Below, one piece after another: positions 6,512 through 14,546 of a stretch of DNA of 64,000 nt; positions within the stretch are counted from its first letter, which is position 1; each line of letters starts with the position of its first letter. The stretch comes from Rhizobium sp. ASV20 (GTDB taxonomy: Bacteria > Pseudomonadota > Alphaproteobacteria > Rhizobiales > Rhizobiaceae): NCBI RefSeq assembly GCF_016429015.1, contig NZ_JAELTU010000013.1, positions 1 through 64,000 of the forward strand, written 5' to 3'. The notes beneath the pieces were generated by a model. The model had not been told where the DNA came from. It saw only the letters and a list, made by a program, of their open reading frames with translations, and did not search any database. The position numbers and the translations under genes are program-made.

Positions 6512-6816
6512 CGGAAGTTCCTTTCCAGATAGACGGTCGTCACGTCGATAAGAACGGGACCCCAATCTTCGGGTTTAGCGTCTTGCGCGATGAAAATGGC
6601 AAGCACTATGAGCCAATGGGAACCGGTAGTTATCTCCCTGGCGATGGATATCATATGACGGTCTGGGCTCTCGATGATCCCGGCAGCGGTATCGGCGGTA
6701 CGGATATCACGTTCATTGATACGCGCGATGTTGAAGTAGTTTCGGCCATAAGTTCCTTAATAAGTTCCTTCTGGAAGGGATTGAAAGCCTTCTGGAGCGC
6801 GAGGAACCATAGATGA
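6508..6816 (+). CDS. Hypothetical phage protein
   Basis: This is 102 residues, starting at the ATGA overlap. It is predicted to be beta-rich (EVPFQIDGRHVDKNGTPIFGF, GYHMTVWALDD), with an amphipathic C-terminal helix ending in FWKGLKAFWSARN. There is no known family. Its stop overlaps the next start. The position before the terminase genes suggests a packaging-region accessory role, which is inference. Confidence 0.55.
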   Translation: MTEVPFQIDGRHVDKNGTPIFGFSVLRDENGKHYEPMGTGSYLPGDGYHMTVWALDDPGSGIGGTDITFIDTRDVEVVSAISSLISSFWKGLKAFWSARNHR

Positions 6817-7064
6817 CGGACAAGAAGAAAGCCAAGGCCGAAGTCGAGGGTCTGGTTGTCAAGATTGGCGTTGATGCTGTCGGAGTTGCCGACGCCATCA
6901 AGGAGCTTCGAGAGTTGGCGGACGCCGCCAATGCAGCCCGTGAGGCACTGGATAGGCTTATGGGCCTCAGACCTAGCAGCGTCGCCACCAGCGCGAGGGG
7001 TATAGTATTCAAAGCACAAGGCGCTGGCGGGATACCTCCATTCGACCAATCTGGTCTGGAATAA
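6813..7064 (+). CDS. Hypothetical protein with helical core
   Basis: This is 83 residues starting at an ATGA overlap. It has a Lys-rich N-terminus, then an Ala/Glu/Leu-rich segment (IKELRELADAANAAREALDRL) that looks like a coiled coil. The end is Gly-rich and flexible. A small oligomeric DNA-region protein is possible; no family is recognised. Confidence 0.55.
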   Translation: MTDKKKAKAEVEGLVVKIGVDAVGVADAIKELRELADAANAAREALDRLMGLRPSSVATSARGIVFKAQGAGGIPPFDQSGLE

Positions 7065-7294
7065 TGTCCGACATCTACATCAAGATCGAAATGGTAGGCG
7101 ACAATCGCCGCGGTGCTGGATCGCTTATGGAGCAGATCCGCTCGCTCATCCAGGAATTCGGTTTTGTAGAATCAATGTCCCATACAATGGTGGGTGCCGT
7201 CCAATCTCTAGAGGCATCCGTAACGCCGTCCGCTCAGTCCGATGTCTGGTCTAGCGATCGTGATGCCATTGGCGATTATCGAATGGATCAGTGA
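7064..7294 (+). CDS. Hypothetical protein upstream of terminase
   Basis: This is 76 residues, with its ATG overlapping the last base of the previous stop. It begins with a beta strand (DIYIKIEMVGDN) followed by a helix (SLMEQIRSLIQEFGF) and a polar tail. No motif is recognised. Its stop overlaps the terS start (TGATG), coupling it to the packaging genes. Confidence 0.55.
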   Translation: MSDIYIKIEMVGDNRRGAGSLMEQIRSLIQEFGFVESMSHTMVGAVQSLEASVTPSAQSDVWSSDRDAIGDYRMDQ

Positions 7295-7911
7295 TGGGTG
7301 CCCTGAAAAACGCGCGTCATGAGAAGTTCGCCTATGCCCTATTCAAGGGAATGACAGCAGATGACGCATATGCCGAGGCTGGGTTTAAACCAGACCGCGG
7401 AAATGCGTCTAGGTTACAGCAAAAAGACTACATCAGACAACGGGTGGCAGAGCTTTTGCAGTGGGAGCAGACAGTAGAGCGTAAGGCCACTGAAAAGGCC
7501 ATTGAGAAGCTTGCTATCACGAAAGAACGTGTCTTGGCGGAGCTGGCTAAGATCGGGTTCGCCGACATTCGGAAGGCCATTAAATGGCAAGGGACGCTTG
7601 TGACGGAAGAGGACAACTCTGATGGCGGGGACGTCCTTGTGATCAAGAACGTCGTCACGAACAACGTGAAGCTCATTTCCAGCGATGAGATTGATGACGA
7701 CACGGCGGCAGCGATTGCGGAAATCAGCCAGAACTCGACCGGTGGCATAAAGCTCAAGCTCCACGATAAGAAGGGCGCGCTCGTCGATATAGGCAAGCAT
7801 CTTGGTATGTTCACCGACAGAGTTGAACTTACGGGCAGGGATGGCGGTCCCGTGGAGGTTAGATCACTTGCGGACTTCTACGCCGGCGCCTCAGACGAGA
7901 GCGAAGCCTAA
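7294..7911 (+). CDS. terS: Terminase small subunit
   Basis: This is 205 residues from the ATG at the TGATG junction (a GTG three bases earlier is the alternative). Residues 1-60 have the Terminase_2 (PF03592-like) N-terminal pattern: F.YALFKGMTADDAYAEAGFK...NASRLQQKD, an HTH that binds the packaging site. It is followed by a coiled-coil helix rich in Glu and Lys, and an oligomerisation and C-terminal region. The family forms rings that recognise pac/cos DNA and present it to the large subunit, which is encoded directly downstream and overlaps this gene. Confidence 0.85.
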   Translation: MGALKNARHEKFAYALFKGMTADDAYAEAGFKPDRGNASRLQQKDYIRQRVAELLQWEQTVERKATEKAIEKLAITKERVLAELAKIGFADIRKAIKWQGTLVTEEDNSDGGDVLVIKNVVTNNVKLISSDEIDDDTAAAIAEISQNSTGGIKLKLHDKKGALVDIGKHLGMFTDRVELTGRDGGPVEVRSLADFYAGASDESEA

Positions 7912-9328
7912 GCCAAGCCTTAACCCTACCCTCAGGCCATTTTGGCTCACTCCGGCCCGTAACCGTATCCTGTATGGTGGTCGGTCTAGTTCAAAGTCGT
8001 GGGATGCAGCAGGATTTGCGATTTATCTGGCGACTCAATGCCGCATTCGCGTGTTGTGTGCTCGTCAGTTTCAGAACAAGATTGCGGAGTCAGTTTATAC
8101 ACTTCTGAAGATTCAGATCGAACGGTTTGGCCTCCAGGCTGAATTCATTATTACCGAGAACTCGATCCGGCATCGCTCGACGGGCTCAGAATTCATGTTC
8201 TATGGCTTGTGGCGTCACATCGATGAAATCAAGTCTTTGGAAAGTATCGACATCTGCTGGATCGAAGAGGCTCACAACCTCACGCAAGAGCAATGGGACA
8301 TTCTTGAGCCGACACTGAGAAAGGACGGCTCGCAGTTCTGGATCATTTTCAATCCGCGTCTAGTAACGGATTTTGTCTATCGCCGCTTTGTTACGAACAC
8401 TCCGCCGGACACAGTAAAGCGGAAGATCAATTACGACGAAAACCCGTTTCTGTCGGAAACAATTCTCAAGGTCATCGCTGCCAAGAAGGCTGAGGACGAA
8501 GATGAATACCGGCATATTTATCTAGGCGAACCGAGGCAGGACGACGATGCCGTCATTATCCGACGCGCATGGGTCGTAGCATCCATTGATGCGCATATAA
8601 AGCTTGGCAGGCATCCGTCTGGCGCGAAGCGGATCGGTTTCGACGTTGCAGACAGCGGCGATGACAAATGCGCGACAGTGGCGTCTCACGGCTTTTTGGC
8701 GCATGCCGTGGATGAATGGAAGGCTGCTGAAGACGAATTGCTTAAATCAGCCGGAAGAGTGCACGCTCTAGCGCGGTCGCTCGAAGCATCGATTGACTAT
8801 GATAGCATCGGTGTCGGGGCTTTTGCTGGAGCGCATTTCCAAGCGCTGAACCGAGAGCACCAATCAAAGGTGCAATATTATAAGTTCAATGCTGGTGGAG
8901 AAGTCATTCATCCGGAACGGCGCGTCGATCAAAAAGATCCGCAATCGCCAAAGAACAAGGATTTCTACGCCAACATCAAGGCGCAGGCGTGGTGGGAGAT
9001 CTCGCGGCGGTTCCGCAACACCTATAATGCCGTAGTGAACGGGCATCAGTTTGCGGATGACGAAATCATATCTATCTCCAGCGAATGCGATTTCTTGGAT
9101 GAACTCATCGATGAACTTTGTACGCCGAGACGGGATTACGACAATAACGGCAAGACGAAGGTCGAGAGCAAGAAGGACTTAAAGAAGTCCAATCGCGAAG
9201 GTGGTCCGGTGCCTTCTCCGAACAAGGCGGATGCTTTCGTCATGGCGTTCTCGCCTAGGATAACCAGCGTAACTATTACGTCCGACATGATTACTACAGT
9301 AATGCAATCCGGCCGCAGAGGATTCTAA
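7841..9328 (+). CDS. terL: Terminase large subunit
   Basis: This is 495 residues if it starts at ATG 7,841; a TTG at 7,802 would add 13. The ATPase domain has Walker A GGRSSSKS (residues 46-53) and Walker B ICWIEEA (about 138-144), with a coupling motif around FNPR. The C-terminal nuclease domain shows the first acidic residue in RIGFDVADSG and a final D in NKADAFVMAF. The pattern is Terminase_3/PBSX-like. It pumps DNA into the prohead through the portal encoded next. The start lies 71 bases inside terS, an overlap that is unusual but common in compact phages. Confidence 0.93.
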   Translation: MAVPWRLDHLRTSTPAPQTRAKPKPSLNPTLRPFWLTPARNRILYGGRSSSKSWDAAGFAIYLATQCRIRVLCARQFQNKIAESVYTLLKIQIERFGLQAEFIITENSIRHRSTGSEFMFYGLWRHIDEIKSLESIDICWIEEAHNLTQEQWDILEPTLRKDGSQFWIIFNPRLVTDFVYRRFVTNTPPDTVKRKINYDENPFLSETILKVIAAKKAEDEDEYRHIYLGEPRQDDDAVIIRRAWVVASIDAHIKLGRHPSGAKRIGFDVADSGDDKCATVASHGFLAHAVDEWKAAEDELLKSAGRVHALARSLEASIDYDSIGVGAFAGAHFQALNREHQSKVQYYKFNAGGEVIHPERRVDQKDPQSPKNKDFYANIKAQAWWEISRRFRNTYNAVVNGHQFADDEIISISSECDFLDELIDELCTPRRDYDNNGKTKVESKKDLKKSNREGGPVPSPNKADAFVMAFSPRITSVTITSDMITTVMQSGRRGF

Positions 9329-10932
9329 TGAAGATTTTCGAATGGCTGCGCGGCAAGAAAGCTGTTGATCCTGCGCCGCAGCCGGAGCAACTCGATCCTG
9401 CGCGACGAATGGCGGATTTCGCCGTTGCTATGCGCGCCGCAGCGCTGATGAGTGCTGAATTGGCGGAAGATAGCAAAAAGGCGTTTGAGCCGTTCAAGGT
9501 TGCTCAACACCCGCCAAGTGCAGTCCCGGTCAAAAGCAATCAGATGGCGATGGACTCATCGCTGAACTGGGCGCAGACTCAGGTTGCTGCCGGGGCTATG
9601 AATGAAGTCGCCAATGAGGGATTGGAATTTCTCGGCTATCCATATCTGTCGCTTCTTGCTCAACGGCCAGAGTACCGCGTCTTCTCCGAGACGATCGCCA
9701 CCGAAGCAACGAGAAAGTGGATTCGCTTCAAGGGTACGGGTGCAGACGAAACGGATAAGTCGGATCGCATTAAGGAGCTTGAAGCGGAATTCAAGCGCCT
9801 GGAAGTGCGGGATAATTTCAGAACTCTCGCTACACAGGACGGTTTTTTCGGCCGCAGCCATCTGTTTTTGGATTTGGGAACCTCGGTCGAACAGGGCAAC
9901 AGTGAGTTGTCCACGCCGATCATCGCTGATGGGAATCCTCTGAAATCGAAGGTCAAGAAAGGTTCGCTGCGTCGGTTGCAGACAGTGGAAGCCGTCTGGA
10001 CCTATCCGACGACATATAATGCGGTCGAGCCGCTGAAGGAAACTTGGTACAATCCACAGGTGTGGTATGTGATGGGCAAGGAAATCCATCACACGCGGCT
10101 ACTGACATTTATCGGTCATCCTGTGCCGGATCTTCTGAAGCCGGCTTATTCGTTCGGCGGCCTTTCGCTTTCCCAGATGGCAAAGCCCTATGTGGATATC
10201 TGGCTGAAGACCAGGACAAGTGTCGGCAGTCTGATCCATTCCTTTTCGGTCATGGTGCTTGCAACGGATCTGTCTACGATCCTTCAACCTGGTACTGCTG
10301 CCGGACTTCTGGAGCGCGTCGGGCTCTTCAATGCGCTCCGGGACAACCAAGGCGCTTTCGTCATCAATAAGGAGAGCGAAGACTTCAAGAACGTCTCCGC
10401 CAGCATAGCGGGCCTTCACGAGCTGCAGGCCCAAGCGCAGGAACACATGATGTCCGTGGCGCGCATTCCTGCGGTGAAGTTCACGGGTATTCAGCCTGCC
10501 GGCCTCAATAGTTCGTCGGAAGGGGAGATACGAGTCTTCTACGACACAATCGGCGCCTATCAGGAATCGTTCTTCCGGCCGAACCTGGAAATCGTGATGA
10601 AGGTAACCATGATGTCCCTTTGGGGCGAAGTGGACGACGAAATTACCTTCGAGTTCGAACCGCTCTGGTCTCTGACGGAAAAGGAAATGGCGGAAGCCCG
10701 CAAGGCTGATGCTGAGACTGATCAGATTTACCTTGATGCTGGCGTGGTATCTCAGCAAGAGGTTCGCCAGCGCATCGCATCTGATCCAGATACCCCTTAT
10801 GCCAGCTTGGATGTGGATGAACTGCCTGATCTGCTTGAAGAGGAAGAGGGCGGCTTGGTGCCGAAGGGTGCCGGCAGCGCCGTCGGATCGATGTTCAAGG
10901 CCGAAGAGACCACCAATAAGGAAGCCGCGTGA
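9328..10932 (+). CDS. Portal protein, DUF1073 family
   Basis: This is 534 residues. The order of segments matches DUF1073 portals: a polar N-terminus, SLNWAQTQVAAGAMNE and FLGYPYLSLLAQRPEYR, ETIATEATRKWI, then DGFFGRSHLFLDLG, the GGLSLSQMAKPYVDIW helix, and the long segment RIPAVKFTGIQPAGLNSSSEGE. A C-terminal acidic tail follows. The portal forms the dodecameric ring at one capsid vertex that takes the terminase and later the tail. It follows terL without a gap. The Pfam family is now named for similarity to anti-CBASS Acb1, but no Acb1 phosphodiesterase domain is present. Confidence 0.85.
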   Translation: MKIFEWLRGKKAVDPAPQPEQLDPARRMADFAVAMRAAALMSAELAEDSKKAFEPFKVAQHPPSAVPVKSNQMAMDSSLNWAQTQVAAGAMNEVANEGLEFLGYPYLSLLAQRPEYRVFSETIATEATRKWIRFKGTGADETDKSDRIKELEAEFKRLEVRDNFRTLATQDGFFGRSHLFLDLGTSVEQGNSELSTPIIADGNPLKSKVKKGSLRRLQTVEAVWTYPTTYNAVEPLKETWYNPQVWYVMGKEIHHTRLLTFIGHPVPDLLKPAYSFGGLSLSQMAKPYVDIWLKTRTSVGSLIHSFSVMVLATDLSTILQPGTAAGLLERVGLFNALRDNQGAFVINKESEDFKNVSASIAGLHELQAQAQEHMMSVARIPAVKFTGIQPAGLNSSSEGEIRVFYDTIGAYQESFFRPNLEIVMKVTMMSLWGEVDDEITFEFEPLWSLTEKEMAEARKADAETDQIYLDAGVVSQQEVRQRIASDPDTPYASLDVDELPDLLEEEEGGLVPKGAGSAVGSMFKAEETTNKEAA

Positions 10933-11117
10933 TGAGCGATAGTGAACTCCGTATGAAGTGTCTTGAAATCGTTGTCCGGGATTTGGGGATCTTTGACATT
11001 GAGTCCGCAACTTTGATGGCCTCCACGTTGGCCTCATTCGTTTTCCACGGCGACGTATATGCGACAAAGGCAAGCGAGCCCGTGAAGGCGGAAGCGAAGG
11101 CTTCTGCAGTCAATTAA
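10932..11117 (+). CDS. Small hypothetical protein
   Basis: This is 61 residues from the ATG overlapping the portal stop (TGATG). It is a helical acidic protein with MASTLASFVFHGD in the middle and an Ala/Lys-rich tail. No domain is recognised. Its TAA overlaps the ATG of the next gene. Confidence 0.5.
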   Translation: MSDSELRMKCLEIVVRDLGIFDIESATLMASTLASFVFHGDVYATKASEPVKAEAKASAVN

Positions 11118-11284
11118 TGGATCGACTTTGCCAGCGCATTATTGACCGGGTCGGCGAGAAGCCTTTCGTATGGACGGTCTATCTGACCGCCCTAGCGATC
11201 TCGACCGGAATGTCTTATGGATTTGCGCTCATCGGTGAGCCCCGGTCTTATTGGCTGTGGCATTCCATACTTGGCGCGATCTGA
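11117..11284 (+). CDS. Small membrane protein
   Basis: This is 55 residues, with its ATG overlapping the previous stop (TAATG). A hydrophobic span FVWTVYLTALAISTGMSYGF (residues 17-36) suggests one membrane segment; the N-terminus is basic. A second short Trp-rich hydrophobic part follows (SYWLWHSILGAI). It is placed between portal and MuF genes where phages often carry tiny uncharacterised genes. Function unknown. Confidence 0.5.
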   Translation: MDRLCQRIIDRVGEKPFVWTVYLTALAISTGMSYGFALIGEPRSYWLWHSILGAI

Positions 11285-11295
11285 AAGGCCACTGC

Positions 11296-11475
11296 GTGAT
11301 CAATATTCCTCTCTGGGGCGTCATCAACTCTCGCGAGCCTAAACCTCGCAACGACATTCCAGAGACCTTGGCCGAGCCGGAGAATACAGATGGCGAGCAA
11401 GCTAAGGCGGAAGACGCCGAAGACCGGCGAAACGATCCTGAGGCCGATCCATCCCAACGTGGGCATCGAGATTGA
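11296..11475 (+). CDS. Possible small acidic protein
   Basis: This is a 59-codon frame from GTG 11,296 with GAAAGG nine bases upstream. It is strongly acidic and polar after residue 20 (AEPENTDGEQAKAEDAEDRR). It overlaps the MuF-like gene by 86 bases in another frame, which weakens the call; the good ribosome-binding site supports it. Confidence 0.35.
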   Translation: MINIPLWGVINSREPKPRNDIPETLAEPENTDGEQAKAEDAEDRRNDPEADPSQRGHRD

Positions 11476-12214
11476 ATATCGCCGCCAGCTTCTGAAACTG
11501 ATCGATGCCATGGCTGCCTCTGTCGACTACTGGCTCAAGGCAACCTATCGTAAGAACGAAGACCGCATTGTGGCTGAGGATGAATCGCCAGCCGATGCTC
11601 TGCGCCGATCGATGAAAGAACTGTCCAAGCGCTGGCTGGACAAGTTCGATGAAATGTCGACCAAATTAGCAGACTACTTCGCCCAGTCGGTGGAGAAGCG
11701 GTCAACGGCGGCAATGAAGAAGATCCTGAAGGATGGCGGCTGGACTGTCAGATTTCAGATAACGCCGGCCATGCGAGATGTGATCGTCGCGACGGTGCAT
11801 GAGAATGTGTCACTGATCAAGAGCATTCCGGAGCGCTATCTGACGCAAGTCGAGAGCATCGTCATGATCGGAGTCCAGAACGGACGTGATCTGCAGGTGA
11901 TTTCGGAGGGTCTGCAGAAACAGCTTGGCGTCACACGGCGACGAGCAGCGCTGATTGCGCGGGATCAGACCAACAAGGCCAATGCTTCGCTCACACGGGC
12001 TCGCCAGCTTGAACTAGGGCTGGATACTGCGGTGTGGGTCCATAGCGGGGGCGGCAGACATCCAAGGCCTTCGCATTTGAAGGCTGGGCGCGACAAAGTT
12101 CAGTATTCTATCAAGGAAGGCTGGTATGATCCCGAAGTGGGAAGGAAAATCCAGCCAGGAGAGCTCATATCATGTCGTTGTGTCGGGCGTCCGGTCATCA
12201 AGGGGTTTAGCTGA
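11390..12214 (+). CDS. Phage head morphogenesis protein, Mu F-like
   Basis: This is 274 residues. The C-terminal 110 residues match the Mu gpF-like family (PF04233): RRRAALIARDQTNKANASLT, then WVHSGGGRHPRPSHLKAG, and the closing SCRCVGRPVIKG, with paired Cys and conserved His/Arg. The N-terminal half is helical. MuF-like proteins are minor head proteins attached at the portal, ejected or used in capsid assembly. It follows the portal region in the expected place and is the last plus-strand gene before the opposite-strand cassette. Confidence 0.82.
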   Translation: MASKLRRKTPKTGETILRPIHPNVGIEIEYRRQLLKLIDAMAASVDYWLKATYRKNEDRIVAEDESPADALRRSMKELSKRWLDKFDEMSTKLADYFAQSVEKRSTAAMKKILKDGGWTVRFQITPAMRDVIVATVHENVSLIKSIPERYLTQVESIVMIGVQNGRDLQVISEGLQKQLGVTRRRAALIARDQTNKANASLTRARQLELGLDTAVWVHSGGGRHPRPSHLKAGRDKVQYSIKEGWYDPEVGRKIQPGELISCRCVGRPVIKGFS

Positions 12215-12220
12215 TCAATT

Positions 12221-12469
12221 TCACACTGGGTCAATGCGAAACACATAGTTTGTGCGCCCGTCCCGCATTGGAGACTGCTTCAGCAAAGTAGGACCAGTCC
12301 ATGAAAAGCTGTAGCCCCAAACGTTCTTTAATTTAGCGGATACGTGGTCCCAATCTTCGATACTATGAAATGCGAGGACGCCGGTAATATCGTGATTGGG
12401 TACGCACCCAGCTTCCACAAGGTGGTCGATCGAGTAATAAAAGCCTTCAGATTTTGTTATAGGGTCCAT
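12221..12469 (-). CDS. Hypothetical cassette protein
   Basis: This is 82 residues on the opposite strand, ending six bases from the 3' end of the MuF-like gene. It is a mixed alpha/beta protein (YYSIDHLVEAGCVPNHDITG, SIEDWDHVSAKLKNVWGYSF) and is rich in Trp and Asp. No family is recognised. It is the most distal gene of the seven-gene minus-strand cassette inserted in the head module. Confidence 0.5.
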   Translation of the reverse strand: MDPITKSEGFYYSIDHLVEAGCVPNHDITGVLAFHSIEDWDHVSAKLKNVWGYSFSWTGPTLLKQSPMRDGRTNYVFRIDPV

Positions 12470-12509
12470 CTTATCACTCCTTCAAGCGCCTTGCGGAGTT
12501 CTGCTACGG

Positions 12510-12875
12510 TCATGGGTGAATATCCACTTCAAGGATTAGAAATTTACCGACAGAACCATAGAATTCTTGGACAAGATCATGGCCGCCAACGACCAGTTCT
12601 TCGTCTGTCCAAAGATAGCCGGTTACTTCTGAATAGTTGGCTCCGAAATTTGCTTCCGCAATTCCGTCGAGTTTATGAAGGAATGCTTCTATAGCCGATG
12701 ACTTTGTTTCTTCTTGGTCGCAAATCCAATAGCGAATAGAGACTTGACGTCCAGCTACACTTTCCTGCAAAAGATCAACCAGAGGTTCATCGGACAGAAA
12801 AAGGATGTCATCAGCTTCGCCGTAGTAGGCTAATCGCAGCCAACCGGAAAGCTCTATGGTTTCGATGACTGTCAT
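12510..12875 (-). CDS. Hypothetical acidic cassette protein
   Basis: This is a 121-residue, strongly acidic, soluble protein with many aromatic residues (LSGWLRLAYYGEADDILFLSD, RYWICDQEE). It has no membrane segment or known motif. Acidity and small size resemble DNA-mimic or inhibitor proteins, but nothing shows this directly. Its start overlaps the upstream cassette gene by four bases (ATGA). Confidence 0.55.
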   Translation of the reverse strand: MTVIETIELSGWLRLAYYGEADDILFLSDEPLVDLLQESVAGRQVSIRYWICDQEETKSSAIEAFLHKLDGIAEANFGANYSEVTGYLWTDEELVVGGHDLVQEFYGSVGKFLILEVDIHP

Positions 12876-13063
12876 TCGAATGGTCCTTGCATCGTCGTCC
12901 AGGTAATGGTGAAGGCCCGGCGCTCGGGAATAGGCTTAGGCTTCCCGCCAAGCCATAGGGGTGCACGACGCTGCCACCAATTGCGACGGTCTATGAATAC
13001 AGGTATGGTGAGGATGTCGCCCGCTTTGAGAGAGGTAGGAGCTAGTTCAGCTTCTAAGGTCAT
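12872..13063 (-). CDS. Small hypothetical cassette protein
   Basis: This is 63 residues if it starts at the inner ATG (13,063). The first 15 codons of the longer frame have no ribosome-binding site and run into the previous gene. It is predicted to be beta-rich (AGDILTIPVFIDRRNWWQRR...), with a basic central part. No family is recognised. It is coupled by ATGA to the downstream gene. Confidence 0.45.
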   Translation of the reverse strand: MTLEAELAPTSLKAGDILTIPVFIDRRNWWQRRAPLWLGGKPKPIPERRAFTITWTTMQGPFE

Positions 13064-13067
13064 CGGC

Positions 13068-13358
13068 TTACACCTCCGGCCTTGGAATAGACTGATACGC
13101 CGCGGCAACCTTAGTGCCGAGATCGCTGGCCTTCAGCCGCATCTCGATATCTTCTGAGAGCTTCTTTATCGCCCAGAGATAAGCACCGTAGACATCGGGC
13201 GGTTGCGTCTGTGCCCACTCGGCAACTTTAGCAAAGTCAGCCTGAATTTCGGCTTGGCGCTCGCGGGTGGAGCAATAGGCCGGCAGGAACTGTTCGAACA
13301 GGACTTGATACGCCGCACCTTGCATGGGGTTTGAGACTTCGACGTTGATCATGGTCAT
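13068..13358 (-). CDS. Hypothetical helical cassette protein
   Basis: This is 96 residues and mainly helical: VLFEQFLPAYCSTRERQAEIQADFAKVAEWAQ and AYLWAIKKLSEDIEMRLKA segments. It has no membrane segment. Its ATG overlaps the stop of the upstream gene (ATGA). The pattern is of a small cytoplasmic helical-bundle protein. Function unknown. Confidence 0.5.
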   Translation of the reverse strand: MTMINVEVSNPMQGAAYQVLFEQFLPAYCSTRERQAEIQADFAKVAEWAQTQPPDVYGAYLWAIKKLSEDIEMRLKASDLGTKVAAAYQSIPRPEV

Positions 13359-13702
13359 TTGTCCTCACTGAGGAGTTTGTACCCCCATAGAGCAAGAGGG
13401 CGTCTGTCAAAATAGACATAGCCAATTATTCCTATTGGAGGAATGACACTGGCCGGATCGAGCGGAGAGATGTATTCCAATCTTGGAATTAACCATTCAA
13501 ATCCATAGCTTTTGCGGATAAGACCATTGCGTCTATCCACCAGATAATACCCATCTCTTCCCGGAAGATAGGTATAGGCATCAGCTTTGAAAAGACTGAG
13601 TAATTCTGATGGATTGGCGGTCACTCTTACGGGTAAGCGCTCCGTTAAATACCATAGAATGCTAGCTAGGGCGAAGAAGCCAAGAATTATAGCGGGCAAC
13701 AT
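13355..13702 (-). CDS. Single-pass membrane cassette protein
   Basis: This is 115 residues with an N-terminal hydrophobic segment (residues 2-19, LPAIILGFFALASILWYL) and a soluble C-terminal domain rich in Tyr and Asp (TYLPGRDGYYLVDRRNG). A second weaker hydrophobic stretch lies at VIPPIGIIGYVYF. A phage-encoded inner-membrane protein of this layout could act in exclusion of other phages; this is inference from context only. Confidence 0.5.
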   Translation of the reverse strand: MLPAIILGFFALASILWYLTERLPVRVTANPSELLSLFKADAYTYLPGRDGYYLVDRRNGLIRKSYGFEWLIPRLEYISPLDPASVIPPIGIIGYVYFDRRPLALWGYKLLSEDK

Positions 13703-13712
13703 CGCCGTCTCC

Positions 13713-14024
13713 TCACTTCTTCACGAGGTTGATGACTTTTGCACCAGTTGTGTCGATCGTAGGGGCTTCGACCCAATCGACCCATGCCTTTAGAGCATCT
13801 CGCGTTTCAAAAAGTGACATGGCGGGGATATCATAATCGTTCTTTTCGGCCATGTCTTCGACAGCCATAATCTCAAATGGCGGCAACGCTTGTAGGTTGT
13901 TCATGTTGTCCGGTTTGAGCAGATACATTCCATCGTTGACTTCGGAGACGATCTCTCCGGTCAAGTAGGTATCGCCATTGTCGCGCAGAAAGAACATACC
14001 GACTAGGCTGCTGAATTTGGTCAT
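13713..14024 (-). CDS. Hypothetical cassette protein
   Basis: This is 103 residues from ATG 14,024 (a TTG codon immediately precedes it). It is mixed alpha/beta and acidic: MFFLRDNGDTYLTGEIVSE, then LPPFEIMAVEDMAEKND. It has no motif or membrane segment. It begins eight bases after the stop of the HTH gene, so both belong to one transcript. Confidence 0.5.
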   Translation of the reverse strand: MTKFSSLVGMFFLRDNGDTYLTGEIVSEVNDGMYLLKPDNMNNLQALPPFEIMAVEDMAEKNDYDIPAMSLFETRDALKAWVDWVEAPTIDTTGAKVINLVKK

Positions 14025-14032
14025 CAATCAGA

Positions 14033-14209
14033 TCATATTGCTTTGACGCCCAAAGCGTAGGCCGCGCACGCAAGCGCGATATAATGTGGAATTCTTCTGC
14101 CTTTTTCGTAGGCAATCAGGGTGCTTTTAGAACATCCTAATTCTTTGGCAGCTTTGTCCAAAGAGAGTTTCAGGCGCTCGCGCCAAGCTTTGAGTTCATC
14201 TGATGTCAT
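14033..14209 (-). CDS. XRE-family HTH regulator of the cassette
   Basis: This is 58 residues, encoded by the first gene of the minus-strand cassette. The sequence is a nearly complete Cro/CI HTH: RERLKLSLDKAAKELGCSKS, then TLIAYEKGRRIPHYIALACA, with the typical helix 2 (LDKAAKELG), recognition helix (SKSTLIAYEKG) and RRIP turn. There is no other domain. It probably binds the palindrome at 14,225-14,244 and controls the cassette and perhaps the divergent head gene. Confidence 0.8.
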   Translation of the reverse strand: MTSDELKAWRERLKLSLDKAAKELGCSKSTLIAYEKGRRIPHYIALACAAYALGVKAI

Positions 14210-14224
14210 AATGGTCTAAATATA

Positions 14225-14244
14225 CACTGCCCCACGGGGCAGTG
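14225..14244. promoter_or_regulatory. Candidate operator: 20-bp near-perfect palindrome
   Basis: CACTGCCCCACGGGGCAGTG has 9-bp arms separated by AC. It lies 15 bases upstream of the HTH gene and 45 bases upstream of the divergent plus-strand gene. It has no T-tract after it, so an operator is more likely than a terminator. Its natural binder is the adjacent XRE protein. Confidence 0.6.
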
Positions 14245-14289
14245 CAATACTGTACCGTTTATTCTACGCAGTCTAGCGAGGAAATACCA

Positions 14290-14517
14290 ATGCCATCGCA
14301 TCTTCAGGAATTTGCCCTGCACGAAATCAAGCGCACGGGCTCTACGACTGCGGGTGCCATCTGCTCACATTTCGTGGATCGGCTTGGCAATGTTGTCCCC
14401 GGCGATGATCGACAGAAGCAAATCGCTTTCATCGAGGCAGAGCTGAAGAAAGACGATCGCCTGGCCTGCAAGGATCAGGAAGGCGAACGCACCGGAGCGG
14501 TTTTCGTAATCGCCTGA
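14290..14517 (+). CDS. Hypothetical protein before prohead gene
   Basis: This is 75 residues from the ATG preceded by GCGAGGAAAT; the longer frame to 14,242 runs into the operator. It is helical and acidic at first (HLQEFALHEIKRTGSTTAG), then has CSHFVDRLGNVVPGDDR and KKDDRLACKDQEGERTG. It resembles a small winged-helix-like fold in length, but no clear family is seen. It restarts plus-strand head transcription after the cassette. Confidence 0.5.
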   Translation: MPSHLQEFALHEIKRTGSTTAGAICSHFVDRLGNVVPGDDRQKQIAFIEAELKKDDRLACKDQEGERTGAVFVIA

Positions 14518-14546
14518 CATCACCATAACAATTTGAGGGAATGCCA

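Noticed and set aside
9328..10932. Anti-CBASS Acb1 function for the DUF1073 protein
   Set aside because: The Pfam family name mentions Acb1, but the whole protein reads as a portal and no HxT/HxS phosphodiesterase pair is visible.
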